The notes beneath the pieces are model-generated. The model was given only the letters and a program-made list of their open reading frames with translations, had not been told where the DNA came from and made no database searches. From UBA868 sp016776875 (lineage in GTDB: Bacteria; Pseudomonadota; Gammaproteobacteria; Arenicellales; UBA868): 64,000 bases of DNA. Both the position numbers and the translations under genes were made by a program. Positions 54,821 through 63,930 of this stretch are shown here, piece by piece. The DNA is taken from positions 2,046,001-2,110,000 of the forward strand of contig CP179198.1 of assembly GCA_051201585.1 (NCBI GenBank). The letters run 5' to 3'. Numbering within the stretch: the stretch's first letter is position 1; each line of letters begins with the position of its first letter.

Positions 54821-55236
54821 GCACGCCCAATCACGAGCGAACAAATACGCTTAAGCAGTGCTCGATTTCCTTCAAGAAAATTTATCTTCGACAGGTCTTC
54901 TTCACTGACCCATTCAAGCGCCTGGGACTCGAGACCCTTTAGATCGCCAGAGAATGCTGTGATGTGCCAAAAATGAAGCAATACGCTGGCGTCTGCATAG
55001 TCATACCGGGTTGTAAATAACGGCTTTGCTGAATCGACAACCAGGTTAGTCTCCTCGCGAAACTCACGCACTAACGCGTTAAAAGCGTTTTCACCAGGCT
55101 CCAGTTTTCCACCCGGAAATTCCCATTGACCGGCAAAGTCTTTTCCTCCCGGACGCTGGCCGACTAATAGACAGGATTCAGAATTAACCGCGACGCCCAC
55201 CGCGACCTGGGTGGCATCAGGTTCGGTATTCGGCAT
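54817..55236 (-). CDS. mutT: MutT-type Nudix hydrolase (8-oxo-dGTP diphosphatase)
   Basis: Cleans the nucleotide pool of oxidised dGTP. From the ATG 55236 (139 residues) it reads MPNTEPDATQVAVGVAVNSE; the Nudix box GGKLEPGENAFNALVREFREETNL is intact. The frame stays open to 55302, which would overlap argJ by far more. GQWEFPGGK is the typical MutT start of the box. The argJ-mutT order downstream of secA is common in gammaproteobacteria. It overlaps argJ by 20 bases. Confidence 0.85.
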   Translation of the reverse strand: MPNTEPDATQVAVGVAVNSESCLLVGQRPGGKDFAGQWEFPGGKLEPGENAFNALVREFREETNLVVDSAKPLFTTRYDYADASVLLHFWHITAFSGDLKGLESQALEWVSEEDLSKINFLEGNRALLKRICSLVIGRA

Positions 55237-56452
55237 TAATCGTAATGTAATCGTGCGTAAAATCGCAGGTCCACACTCTGGCTTTCGATCGACCCACGCC
55301 AAGATTAACCTCGATACCCACTTCTTGACCTTTTAGATGTTCAGCTACCAGTTTTTCATCATAGCCTTCTACTCGCCCACCCGCTTGGGCGATCGTGACG
55401 CCGCCCATTGCCACTGAAAGCATTTCTTGATTTAGGGGAGCGCCAGACTTTCCGACCGCCATGACCACCCGACCCCAATTCGCATCTTCCCCGGCGATTG
55501 CCGTCTTCACTAACGGAGAGTTTGCTATTGCAAGCGCTGCTTTTTTTGCGCTTGCCGTTGAGTTTGCGCCATACACGTCAACGGTAATAAATTTCTGCGC
55601 ACCTTCCCCATCCCGTACGACTTGGGTCGCGAGATCAATTAGAAGATCTTTCAATGCTGCTCGAAACAGTTTTAGGTCTGGCGCGTTCTTCGTCTTCGGT
55701 ACGCGATTTCCCGCGCGGCCTGTCGCGGCCAAAATAAGCGAGTCGCTGGTCGAGGTATCGCTATCGACCGTGATGCTGTTGAAAGAAGACTGAACCCCTT
55801 CGCGAAGAAGATCATCGAGTACCGTCCTCGAAATACTGGCATCAGTGAACACAAACGCCAGCATGGTCGCCATGTCCGGCGCGATCATGCCAGACCCTTT
55901 AGCAATACCGCCGATCGTAATATCCGTCTCACCGATCTTTGTTTGCCGAAAAGCGCCTTTAGGATAGGTATCTGTTGTACCGATCGCCTGAGCCGCACGC
56001 AACCATGAAGCCGGACGAGTTTTGTCGCTTATCCGCTTGAGCGCTCGATCAATACGATCGACCGGAAGCGGCTCACCAATCACGCCGGTTGACGCGATCA
56101 GCACTTCAGATACCCGGCAGCCGGCGGCCTTTGCCGCCATTGCGGCCGTTGATTTAACATCGATACGACCCTGAGCGCCTGTAAACGTGTTCGCGTTCCC
56201 ACTGTTTACCAGTAATGCTCGCGCCTTGCCTTTACTGACTACTTCCCGACTCCACTGAACCGGCGCAGACGCCGTAGTGGATTGCGTAAAAACACCCGCA
56301 ACCGTTGCTCCCTTGTCGAGTCGTGCGAGCAAGAGATCATCGCGACCTGTGTATTTAATGCCCGCCCTTAGCGCTTTGAACTCCAGACCAAAGACCTGCG
56401 GAATTTTTGGAAATCGGCTCGGCGCGAGCCCAGAGCGTTTCAATGTTGTCAT
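55217..56452 (-). CDS. argJ: Glutamate N-acetyltransferase / amino-acid acetyltransferase ArgJ
   Basis: Recycles the acetyl group in arginine synthesis by moving it from N-acetylornithine to glutamate. The precursor (411 residues) cleaves itself before Thr196 in KGSGMIAPDMATMLAF; VNSGNANTFTG and the C-terminal HDYITINAEYRT are typical. Whether it also makes acetylglutamate from acetyl-CoA (bifunctional type) cannot be told. With argG and argF it supplies three arginine steps in this window. Downstream of secA by 18 bases. Confidence 0.95.
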   Translation of the reverse strand: MTTLKRSGLAPSRFPKIPQVFGLEFKALRAGIKYTGRDDLLLARLDKGATVAGVFTQSTTASAPVQWSREVVSKGKARALLVNSGNANTFTGAQGRIDVKSTAAMAAKAAGCRVSEVLIASTGVIGEPLPVDRIDRALKRISDKTRPASWLRAAQAIGTTDTYPKGAFRQTKIGETDITIGGIAKGSGMIAPDMATMLAFVFTDASISRTVLDDLLREGVQSSFNSITVDSDTSTSDSLILAATGRAGNRVPKTKNAPDLKLFRAALKDLLIDLATQVVRDGEGAQKFITVDVYGANSTASAKKAALAIANSPLVKTAIAGEDANWGRVVMAVGKSGAPLNQEMLSVAMGGVTIAQAGGRVEGYDEKLVAEHLKGQEVGIEVNLGVGRSKARVWTCDFTHDYITINAEYRT

Positions 56453-56470
56453 TAATTTTTGTTAGAGGCT

Positions 56471-59230
56471 TTAAAGCTTGCCGCAACACTGCTTATATTT
56501 TTTTCCTGATCCGCAAGGACAAGGCTCATTCCGACCCACCTTTGCGCCGCCGCGCACAAACGGACGGGACGAGTCGACATCGCGTTTTGCTGACCCCGTA
56601 TCAATGCCTTGCCCCGCAGTGAGTGAACCTTCAGCAGGCGCCCCGGCATCTTGATGGAGATACTTCCGATCTGACTCGTTCTGCTGACGCTGACGATTTT
56701 CCATGTCGGTCACCTGCTCATCAGACTGAACCTGCACTTTGGAAAGTAGTCCCACCACATCATTTTTGACTTGGTTAAGCATCGCCGAGAACATCTCAAA
56801 GGCCTCACGCTTGTACTCTTGCCTTGGATTTTTCTGCGCATAACCCCGTAGACCGATGCCTTGGCGCAAATGATCCATTTGTGCAAGATGTTCTTTCCAC
56901 TGCTCATCGAGCGTTTTCAGCATGACCGCTTTCTCAAGATGCCGCATCACCGGTGCACCAACACCCTCTACTTTTTTGTCGTAAGCGTCGACGATCTCGT
57001 CACGAATACGCATTCGAAGGGTTTCCTCATGCAGACTATCATCTGATTCCAGCCAGCCTTGAATAGGAAAAGATATCCCGAATCGAGACTCAATTTCTTT
57101 CTCTAACAACGGTATATCCCATTGTTCTTCGAGACTCTCCGGCGGGATACCAAGATCAACCAATTCATTGATCACTTCCTCTCGCGCGATCTCAACGGTC
57201 TCAGAAATATCGTCAGACGCCATCAGGGTATTGCGCTGCTCGTAGACTACCTTTCGTTGTTCATTTGCAACGTCGTCGTACTCAAGTAACTGTTTACGAA
57301 TATCAAAGTTACGTCCTTCGACTTTTTTCTGGGAATTCTCAATAGCTCGGGTGACCCATGAATGCTCGATTGCCTCACCTTCTTCCATGCCGAGCTTTTC
57401 CATCAATCCGGAAACCCGATCGGAGCCAAAAATGCGCAGCAAGTTATCTTCCAGGGAAAGATAAAACCGGCTCCGTCCCGGATCCCCCTGTCGACCACAA
57501 CGTCCGCGTAACTGGTTATCGACCCGTCGTGATTCGTTGCGCTCGGTACCCAATACATAGAGTCCACCCGAATCTACCACTTGATCATGTTGTTTCTGCC
57601 AGGCGGCACGAATGGCGTCTACATCTCGATCCTGATCGACCTCATTTGCTGAAAGCTCCATCTCAAGGTTGCCGCCGAGCACGATGTCGGTACCCCTGCC
57701 AGCCATGTTGGTCGCAATCGTGACCGCACCGGGTTTTCCGGCCTGCGCGATTATTTGGGCCTCCCGGCCATGCTGTTTTGCGTTCAGCACCTCGTGATTA
57801 ATCTTTTCCTTAGATAGCAGGTTGGATAGATACTCCGATGCTTCGATAGAAGCGGTGCCCACTAAAACTGGCTGATTTTGGTCACGGCAACTTTTAATAT
57901 CATCCAGAATTGCCGCGTATTTTTCCTCTTGCGTCCGATAGACGAGATCCGAGAGATCCTCTCTAATCATCGGTTGATTGGTCGGAATAACAGCTACTTC
58001 CAGGCCGTAAATCTGTTGAAACTCGACTGACTCGGTATCTGCCGTGCCCGTCATACCCGAAAGTTTGTCGTATAACCGGAACAGGTTTTGAAAGGTAATC
58101 GATGCGAGCGTTTGATTTTCCTGCTGAATCGAGACACCCTCTTTCGCCTCGACCGCCTGATGGAGCCCATCTGACCAGCGCCGGCCCGGCATCATGCGCC
58201 CTGAAAACTCGTCAATAATGACGATCTGCCCATCCCGGACAATGTAATCAACATCTCTCTGGAACAGCGAATGCGCACGCAACCCCGCATAAACGTGATG
58301 GAGCAAACTAATATTTCCGACATCGTAGAGGGTTGATTCCTCTGACAGCAAGCCCGCCTCAATGAGCAAGCGCTCTGCGCTCTCATGACCCGCTTCGGTT
58401 AACGCGACCTGACGATTTTTCTCATCCACGTGGAAATCACCAGGCGCCTCCTCTTCCTCCTCAGGAGTCTCACCACTGCCTTCCTGTCGGTCGAGCGCGG
58501 GAATAATCTTGTTAATGGCGCTATACAGTTCACTGCTGTTCTCGGCAGGCCCAGAGATCACCAAAGGGGTTCTGGCCTCGTCGATTAATATCGAATCAAC
58601 TTCATCGATGACCGCAAAATCCAGAGATCTTTGAACGCGGTCCTCCGCGCTAAATGCCATATTGTCACGTAAATAATCAAAGCCATACTCGTTATTCGTG
58701 CCGTAGACAATGTCACAAGCATAAGCGGCACGCTTGCTTTCGGTGTCCTGGCCGGACAAAATCACGCCCACGCTCAGACCGAGGAACGAATAGATTTTCC
58801 CCATCCACTCAGCGTCTCGTTGTGCAAGGTAATCGTTAACGGTCACGACATGCACAGCCTTTCCACACACGGCGTTAAGGTAAGCGGGAAGTGTCGCGAC
58901 AAGTGTTTTTCCTTCGCCCGTGCGCATCTCGGCAATCCGTCCCTCATTCAGGACCATCCCGCCAATCAACTGGACGTCAAAATGGCGCATATTAAGCACT
59001 CGGTAAGAAGCCTCACGAGTGACCGCAAACGCCTCAACCAAGAGCGCGGTGCTATCTTCACCGCTGCTTGCGCGATTCTTAAACTCCTCTGTCTTGGCCC
59101 GCAATTCATCATCGCTAAGCGTCTGAAGATGAGGCTCAAGCTGGCCAATTTCTTCTACGGACTTAGCCATTTTTTTAAGCATGCGCTGATTGCGACTGCC
59201 AAAAATTTTTGTAGCAACTTTACTGAACAT
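56471..59230 (-). CDS. secA: Preprotein translocase ATPase SecA
   Basis: Motor of Sec-dependent protein export. The 919 residues include Walker A MRTGEGKTL (102-110), the DEAD-type VIDEVDSILIDEARTPL, the preprotein cross-linking and helical scaffold domains, and the C-terminal zinc finger CPCGSGKKYKQCC preceded by a linker rich in Gln, Arg and Asp. Length is standard (about 900). Divergent from the dciA-like gene. Confidence 0.98.
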   Translation of the reverse strand: MFSKVATKIFGSRNQRMLKKMAKSVEEIGQLEPHLQTLSDDELRAKTEEFKNRASSGEDSTALLVEAFAVTREASYRVLNMRHFDVQLIGGMVLNEGRIAEMRTGEGKTLVATLPAYLNAVCGKAVHVVTVNDYLAQRDAEWMGKIYSFLGLSVGVILSGQDTESKRAAYACDIVYGTNNEYGFDYLRDNMAFSAEDRVQRSLDFAVIDEVDSILIDEARTPLVISGPAENSSELYSAINKIIPALDRQEGSGETPEEEEEAPGDFHVDEKNRQVALTEAGHESAERLLIEAGLLSEESTLYDVGNISLLHHVYAGLRAHSLFQRDVDYIVRDGQIVIIDEFSGRMMPGRRWSDGLHQAVEAKEGVSIQQENQTLASITFQNLFRLYDKLSGMTGTADTESVEFQQIYGLEVAVIPTNQPMIREDLSDLVYRTQEEKYAAILDDIKSCRDQNQPVLVGTASIEASEYLSNLLSKEKINHEVLNAKQHGREAQIIAQAGKPGAVTIATNMAGRGTDIVLGGNLEMELSANEVDQDRDVDAIRAAWQKQHDQVVDSGGLYVLGTERNESRRVDNQLRGRCGRQGDPGRSRFYLSLEDNLLRIFGSDRVSGLMEKLGMEEGEAIEHSWVTRAIENSQKKVEGRNFDIRKQLLEYDDVANEQRKVVYEQRNTLMASDDISETVEIAREEVINELVDLGIPPESLEEQWDIPLLEKEIESRFGISFPIQGWLESDDSLHEETLRMRIRDEIVDAYDKKVEGVGAPVMRHLEKAVMLKTLDEQWKEHLAQMDHLRQGIGLRGYAQKNPRQEYKREAFEMFSAMLNQVKNDVVGLLSKVQVQSDEQVTDMENRQRQQNESDRKYLHQDAGAPAEGSLTAGQGIDTGSAKRDVDSSRPFVRGGAKVGRNEPCPCGSGKKYKQCCGKL

Positions 59231-59347
59231 TTAAGAGATTCTTCAGGGTAAAACTGGCTCGGAAATCCTCAGTCATGAGGCAGCGACTAAACATCGCTAT
59301 ACTGGGACTCCACCAAATTACGTAAATTTATTGCGGTCAATTTTATC

Positions 59348-59803
59348 ATGGCCAAAGACTCTTTCACTCAACTGGGTAAACTGATTCCCAATATGGCTCG
59401 GACGTCGCCCACGATGCCTCCAGCGACCAAGCCAATTGAGAAAAACGCCTGGCGCCTAGCCGCTGGCAATGATATTGCTGACCACACCGCTGTTAGAGTT
59501 GAAAATGAGATCTGGACCATTACCGCTGATGGCCCAGTCTGGGGTCATGCCGTCAAACAGCGACAGAGACAAATTCTGAGCAATCTTAAGAATCAAAACG
59601 TCTCGGCCGTAAAACTTGATATCCAAGTTCGACCGGTCAACTCATCACCGGCCCCTGCTTCCGAACCATCCGTCAAAAATATTCAGGTCCTAGATGAAAA
59701 AAGCGCTGACCTTCTACTCGCCACTGCGAAAACGCTCAAATCATCTGACTTGGCCGAAGCCATTAAAAAGTTAAGTGAGCGACATCGGGAAGAAAGAAAA
59801 TAA
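59348..59803 (+). CDS. DUF721 protein, DciA-like helicase loader
   Basis: A 151-residue DUF721 protein. The central domain (about 30-95) with NAWRLAAGNDIADHTAVRVENEIWTITADGPVWGHAVKQRQ (quoted by its ends) resembles the KH-like domain of DciA, the ancestral loader of the replicative helicase DnaB; the tail is polar. Genes of this family usually lie divergent from secA in gammaproteobacteria, as here. The assignment to DciA is by family knowledge. Confidence 0.75.
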   Translation: MAKDSFTQLGKLIPNMARTSPTMPPATKPIEKNAWRLAAGNDIADHTAVRVENEIWTITADGPVWGHAVKQRQRQILSNLKNQNVSAVKLDIQVRPVNSSPAPASEPSVKNIQVLDEKSADLLLATAKTLKSSDLAEAIKKLSERHREERK

Positions 59804-59807
59804 ATTC

Positions 59808-60530
59808 TCAAAATCCTGCTGCATCGACTCGTCCAAGAGCTTTCTGCGCCGTCAGCTTGATTTGATCGTCAACCTTTTCGCCCAGCAACTCATTTAACGT
59901 CGTCCGTGCGGCCTCGAACTGTCTGAGTTCTACCTGAGTCAAGCCGAGTTTTAGTTTCGCATTTGGCACCAAGCGACTGTCGACAAAATAAAGCAAAAGC
60001 GTCTCGAACGCCTCAACCGCTTCGCTGAATGCGCCCAACAAGTAACGCGCCTCTCCGAGCCAAAACCACGCTTCGTCAGCAATAGCGCTATGGGGATTCG
60101 ATCGCAAAAGCGCAATCAACACACGAGTCGCTTGATCGTACTGTTGCTCATCAATGTACTTGACGGCTCGCTGAAGAGATTGTTGCTCCTCGCGGGTAGC
60201 CAATGTTTCTGCGCCAGACACTACCGTCTCAACGGTGACCGCTTCGACCCGGTGCGTACTCCCCTCTCCTGAACCAACAATTACGCTATCGGGATCAGGG
60301 TCGGATGAATTTTGCGCGGCTAAGTATCTGTTTTTTATATTAATTTTTGGATTTAAGTGATCCTTTGACTCTTCTTTAACCAAGCGCTTTGAGGGTCGAG
60401 ACCATTCAGTGGGATCAATCGTTTTTCCCGTGTCAGGCCGCTGGATTGATGACCATCCATCGTTCACACCAAACGCAAGCCAGCCGAATGCGATCAGCAG
60501 ACCCAGACGAGAAAACTTATTAATATTCAC
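59808..60530 (-). CDS. cpoB: Cell division coordinator CpoB (Tol-Pal YbgF)
   Basis: Periplasmic protein that links Tol-Pal action with peptidoglycan synthesis at the septum. From the GTG at 60530 (240 residues) it has a signal peptide (MNINKFSRLGLLIAFGWLAFG) and a C-terminal TPR-type domain (about 120-240; YIDEQQYDQATRVLIALL, WFWLGEARYLLGAFSEAVEAFETLL). The open frame reaches a TTG at 60566, but that lies inside a terminator stem. The N-terminal YbgF coiled coil is short and weak. Last gene of the Tol-Pal group, separated from pal by an intrinsic terminator. Confidence 0.88.
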   Translation of the reverse strand: MNINKFSRLGLLIAFGWLAFGVNDGWSSIQRPDTGKTIDPTEWSRPSKRLVKEESKDHLNPKINIKNRYLAAQNSSDPDPDSVIVGSGEGSTHRVEAVTVETVVSGAETLATREEQQSLQRAVKYIDEQQYDQATRVLIALLRSNPHSAIADEAWFWLGEARYLLGAFSEAVEAFETLLLYFVDSRLVPNAKLKLGLTQVELRQFEAARTTLNELLGEKVDDQIKLTAQKALGRVDAAGF

Positions 60531-60537
60531 GCTATCA

Positions 60538-60574
60538 ATAAAAACGGCTGTCGGACACGAGTCCAACAGCCGTT
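60538..60574 (-). terminator. Intrinsic terminator between pal and cpoB
   Basis: A 14-base stem with one internal mismatch-like G-U pair region: AACGGCTGTTGGAC, loop TCGT, GTCCGACAGCCGTT, then a T-run, read on the - strand. It is about 34 bases after the pal stop. The cpoB GTG follows only eight bases later, so read-through is needed to express cpoB in the operon. A palindrome CGTTACGTAACG (60571-60582) overlaps the left arm. Confidence 0.8.
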
Positions 60575-60607
60575 ACGTAACGCGCTGAGAATCGAAAGTG
60601 GGTTTGC

Positions 60608-61153
60608 TTAATAAAGAATTTCGACCCGACGATTAAGGGACCAGGCGCCCTCATCTTGACCCATTGAAACCGGGCGCTCTTCACCATAAGAAATCGTGCG
60701 AATCGCATCCGGCGCCACTCCGAGTGCCTGAAATATCTCGCTCACCGAATTTGCACGACGCTCTCCGAGCGCCAAGTTGTACTCGCGTGTACCTCGCTCA
60801 TCCGCGTGACCTTCAAGCACCACCGCCATTCCGGGATTACCGGACAGATACTGCGCGTGCGCTTCCACAACCATCTGGGCTTCTGGAGTCAAATTAGCAC
60901 TATCGAAATCAAAATAGACTACGCGCTGGCCCAGTGGATCGTCCATATCGCCCTGATCGTCCGATTCAAGGACAATAATTTCTCCCGCCGTCGTGTCCTC
61001 AGAGCCAATTCCAGACGAGCTAGAGTCGGTTGAACTCCCTATTGTGGCATCCTCAACCTCTACACTGCCGCCTTTCTTTTTGGAAGCCGCACAACCTGAA
61101 ATAACGATTGCAAGGAATAGTGTTAAAAATATCGTCCCGAATCTACGCATCAT
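60608..61153 (-). CDS. pal: Peptidoglycan-associated lipoprotein Pal
   Basis: Outer-membrane lipoprotein that binds peptidoglycan and the Tol complex. The lipobox VISGC puts the lipid-modified Cys at 21. A Ser/Thr/Asp-rich linker leads to the OmpA-like domain (about 75-181) with LEGHADERGTREYNLALGERRA and the conserved Asp/Arg of the diaminopimelate-binding site. 181 residues, standard length. Follows tolB by 36 bases. Confidence 0.97.
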   Translation of the reverse strand: MMRRFGTIFLTLFLAIVISGCAASKKKGGSVEVEDATIGSSTDSSSSGIGSEDTTAGEIIVLESDDQGDMDDPLGQRVVYFDFDSANLTPEAQMVVEAHAQYLSGNPGMAVVLEGHADERGTREYNLALGERRANSVSEIFQALGVAPDAIRTISYGEERPVSMGQDEGAWSLNRRVEILY

Positions 61154-61189
61154 CGATCTCCTGATTTAAATCGTCTCAAAATTCTTTAC

Positions 61190-62515
61190 CTAGCGGCTTG
61201 CTGACCAAGCGGGTTCCCGGACGTCACCCTCATGCAACTTGAGAATTTGCCTAACCCGACCATCAGCCGAAACCGCTGCAAGCACCCCTTCTCGCCCCAT
61301 TTTTGTTGCGTATAAGATCATCGCGCCGTTTGGAGAGAAGGTCGGCGATTCGTCAAGTGTACCTTCAGTGAGCACATCAGTTCTACTATCTGAGAGATAA
61401 AAAACCCCAATCTGATATCCTGACCCCTGCCCGCGATTTGTGACCAAAACCAGTCTCTCCCCGCGGGGATCATAGGAAGCGGCCGCGTTTTCTTTGCCCT
61501 CCATGGTCAATCGTCGAATCTGGCCCCCATCGGTATTCACCCGATAAATATGAGGCCGACCACTGCGATCTGAGGTGAAAACAAGATGCGATCCATCTGG
61601 CGCCCACGCAGGCTCGGTGTCGATTGCACGACTTTTGGTAATCCTTCGAATCTCAAGGCTTGCCACTTGCAAAATATAGATATCCGTGTTGCCAGCTGAT
61701 GAGACCGTCAGCGCTAAGGCTCGTCCGTCAGGGGACCACGCGGGGGCGCTCGCAGTCCCGTCGAAACGGGCTACCGGGCGCCGCTTACCTGATTCAATAT
61801 TCTGAATCCAGACATTCGCTCCAGAACGCCCATCAGCAAACGACACATAGGCAAGATCTCGCCCATTCGGCGACCAGGAGGGCGACAACACCGGCAAATT
61901 CGTAGTCTCGAGGATCTGTTGGGGATTATGGCCGTCCGAATCTGCCACCATAAGTTCATAGAGACGGTCACCATTTTCCTTCTGCTTCATCGTGACATAA
62001 GCAATCCGGGTGTTGAAAGCGCCCTCTATACCCGTCATCTCATCGAATATTCGATCACTGATTTGATGGGCCACCTGTCGCAGCTGGTCCTTGGAGACCG
62101 TAAACCTGAGTCCAATCTTTATTTTTTCGCGATAAACATCCAATAACTGAAAGTTCACGTCAAACTCATCTTCGCCGGACCTTGTGATGGCCCCAACCAC
62201 TATTGTCTCGGCTTTGATAAGCCGCCAGTCCTTATAACGAACCTCTGATTCCTGACTGGGTCGACTCAGAAAATCAGACGGCGGTTTCAAATCAAAACGG
62301 CCGGACCGATAAAGATCGGCTGCCACAATTGCGCCAATATCCTCAGGCAAACTACCCTCTCCGCTCCACTTGAACGGAACAACGGCGATCGGAATCCCAG
62401 AGCCCGCACCACCCGTAATCTCAATGGTCAGCTTAGCGAGGCCGGCAGAGGGCGCTGATAAGGCGAGGAGTAACACCGTAGCCCTTAAAACTTTATCAAT
62501 CCTGTCAAATTTCAT
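61190..62515 (-). CDS. tolB: Tol-Pal translocation protein TolB
   Basis: Periplasmic beta-propeller that binds Pal and TolA. The 441 residues start with a signal peptide (ending SAGLA-KLTIEI) and an N-terminal alpha/beta domain (about 28-165). A six-bladed propeller follows with repeated SPTWSPNGR-type motifs (SPSWSPNGRDLAYVS, APAWSPDGRALALTV, EPAWAPDGSHLVFTS, SPTFSPNGAMILYAT). Normal family length (about 430). Confidence 0.97.
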   Translation of the reverse strand: MKFDRIDKVLRATVLLLALSAPSAGLAKLTIEITGGAGSGIPIAVVPFKWSGEGSLPEDIGAIVAADLYRSGRFDLKPPSDFLSRPSQESEVRYKDWRLIKAETIVVGAITRSGEDEFDVNFQLLDVYREKIKIGLRFTVSKDQLRQVAHQISDRIFDEMTGIEGAFNTRIAYVTMKQKENGDRLYELMVADSDGHNPQQILETTNLPVLSPSWSPNGRDLAYVSFADGRSGANVWIQNIESGKRRPVARFDGTASAPAWSPDGRALALTVSSAGNTDIYILQVASLEIRRITKSRAIDTEPAWAPDGSHLVFTSDRSGRPHIYRVNTDGGQIRRLTMEGKENAAASYDPRGERLVLVTNRGQGSGYQIGVFYLSDSRTDVLTEGTLDESPTFSPNGAMILYATKMGREGVLAAVSADGRVRQILKLHEGDVREPAWSASR

Positions 62516-62602
62516 CTCAAATCTCGTTTCTAAACATAGCCTAATTATTGCTTTTGTTTTAACACACGGCTCTTTTTTTCCCTCAGTTTAGCTCGTTCAG
62601 TT

Positions 62603-63499
62603 TTAGGGAGAGAATTTAAAATCAAATTCTTTCAAATATTCATAAAACCGAGGCTCTCCCGGAATTGGTAGCGGAGACGCTTTATAAATCGCATTTTCTG
62701 CAGACTCATCAAATCTTGCATTCCCGCTGCCTCGGACCATGGTCACAGAGGTGACATTTCCCTCTCGATCCACGCGAATTGTAAACAAAACACTGAAGCC
62801 TTCGAAGTCGCCGGCTGGCGGATTCCAGTTGATTCGGACTTCTTCTTGAATGGCCCAAGCAACCGCCCCGAATGCCGAAACGGCTTCCTGCTCGTCTCGC
62901 TCGCGTTGCGCCTGCTCTGCTTCTTGCTTCTTGCGCTCCGCTTCCTTTTTCTTTTTTTCAGCCTCTAATTTCTTCTTTTTCTCGGCCTCTAGTTTTTTCT
63001 TTTTCTCGGCTTCGGCTTTTTTCTTTTTTTCAGCCTCTAGTTTTTTCTTTTTCTCGGCCTCTAGTTTTTTCTTTTTCTCGGCCTCTAGTTTTTTCTTTTT
63101 TTCAGCTTCGGCTTTTTTCTTTTTCTCGGCTTCGGCTTTCTTCTTTTTTTCAGCTTCGGCTTTTTTCTTTTTCTCGGCTTCGGCTTTCTTCTTTTTTTCA
63201 GCTTCGGCTTTTTTCTTTTTCTCGGCCTCTAGTTTTTTCTTCTTCTCGGCTTCCGCTTTCTTCTTTTTTTCAGCTTCGGCTTTTTTCTTTTTTTCGGCTT
63301 CGGCTTTCTTCTTTTTTTCTCGCTGAATAGCCGCTAGATCAATCGCTTTCGCCTGAACCGGTTTCCCTTCAACTGGCATGATAGTCCGAGGCTGGATCCA
63401 TAGGCTCACGCCAAGCATTGCACCAAAGGCAACGTGAATAATGATCGCATAAACAAAGGCCCGCAAAGGATTAGCGCCTTTTCGGGAGTGTCCCTGCAC
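62603..63499 (-). CDS. tolA: Tol-Pal membrane-spanning protein TolA
   Basis: Bridges the inner-membrane TolQR motor to TolB and Pal. The 298 residues have one membrane helix (about 14-34), a long lysine-rich domain II (about 57-200) and a compact C-terminal domain III (about 205-298; WAIQEEVRINWNPPAGDFEGFSVLFTIRVDREGNVTSV, cited by position). Domain II consists of 15 near-perfect repeats of EKKKK(A/L)EA. No cysteine pair is present in domain III. Confidence 0.94.
   Translation of the reverse strand: MQGHSRKGANPLRAFVYAIIIHVAFGAMLGVSLWIQPRTIMPVEGKPVQAKAIDLAAIQREKKKKAEAEKKKKAEAEKKKKAEAEKKKKLEAEKKKKAEAEKKKKAEAEKKKKAEAEKKKKAEAEKKKKAEAEKKKKLEAEKKKKLEAEKKKKLEAEKKKKAEAEKKKKLEAEKKKKLEAEKKKKEAERKKQEAEQAQRERDEQEAVSAFGAVAWAIQEEVRINWNPPAGDFEGFSVLFTIRVDREGNVTSVTMVRGSGNARFDESAENAIYKASPLPIPGEPRFYEYLKEFDFKFSP
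62960..63319 (-). repeat. 24-bp tandem repeat encoding the TolA helical domain
   Basis: Fifteen copies of a 24-bp unit, residues 61-180 of TolA, coding EKKKKAEA or EKKKKLEA. The copies differ mostly in the A/L codon and in synonymous AAA/AAG and GAG/GAA changes. Such an array can gain or lose copies by replication slippage without shifting the frame. Confidence 0.95.
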
Positions 63500-63505
63500 G
63501 CTTAA

Positions 63506-63922
63506 TCAGTCGTCTAGGGAGTCAGTGACAAGACCCACGCCCGGGACTCCCGCCTGCTGAAGTAGAACCATCGCCTGCACCACCGCATCATACCTAACGC
63601 TTTTATCAGCGCGCACGAGAAATTCTGTTTCTGGACTGTTCCGCCGGACAATATCTGCTTTTATTCGAATCTCCTGAATCGACTGAATCGGTTCAGGATT
63701 ATCATTAATAAAATATTGCTCGTTGCTGTCTACGTGAACCACAAAAGGTTCTGCGCTTTTCTCTGAAACCGCTTTAGCACTTGCCTGGGGAAGTTCAACG
63801 CTCACCCCCTCCATCAGAAGCGGCGCGGTCACCATAAAAATAACGAGGAGAACCAGCATCACATCAATGTAAGGCACAACATTGATTTCACTCATCTGTC
63901 TTTTATTTCGACGGGGGCGCAT
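63506..63922 (-). CDS. tolR: Tol-Pal protein TolR
   Basis: ExbD/TolR-type proton-motor subunit. The 138 residues have one membrane helix (VMLVLLVIFMVTAPLLM, about 21-37) with the conserved essential Asp of the proton path in VVPYIDVMLVLLVIF (Asp20), and a periplasmic domain with VRADKSVRYDAVVQAMVLLQQAGVPGVGLVT. It starts eight bases after tolQ and ends seven bases before the tolA start. Confidence 0.96.
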   Translation of the reverse strand: MRPRRNKRQMSEINVVPYIDVMLVLLVIFMVTAPLLMEGVSVELPQASAKAVSEKSAEPFVVHVDSNEQYFINDNPEPIQSIQEIRIKADIVRRNSPETEFLVRADKSVRYDAVVQAMVLLQQAGVPGVGLVTDSLDD

Positions 63923-63930
63923 TGGATAAC

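Noticed and set aside
62960..63319. Tandem repeats as a possible CRISPR array
   Set aside because: Units are contiguous, 24 bp, in frame and coding; no spacers.
62850..63330. Two long + strand frames rich in Phe and Ser opposite tolA
   Set aside because: They are complements of the TolA lysine repeats; no family similarity and no ribosome site.
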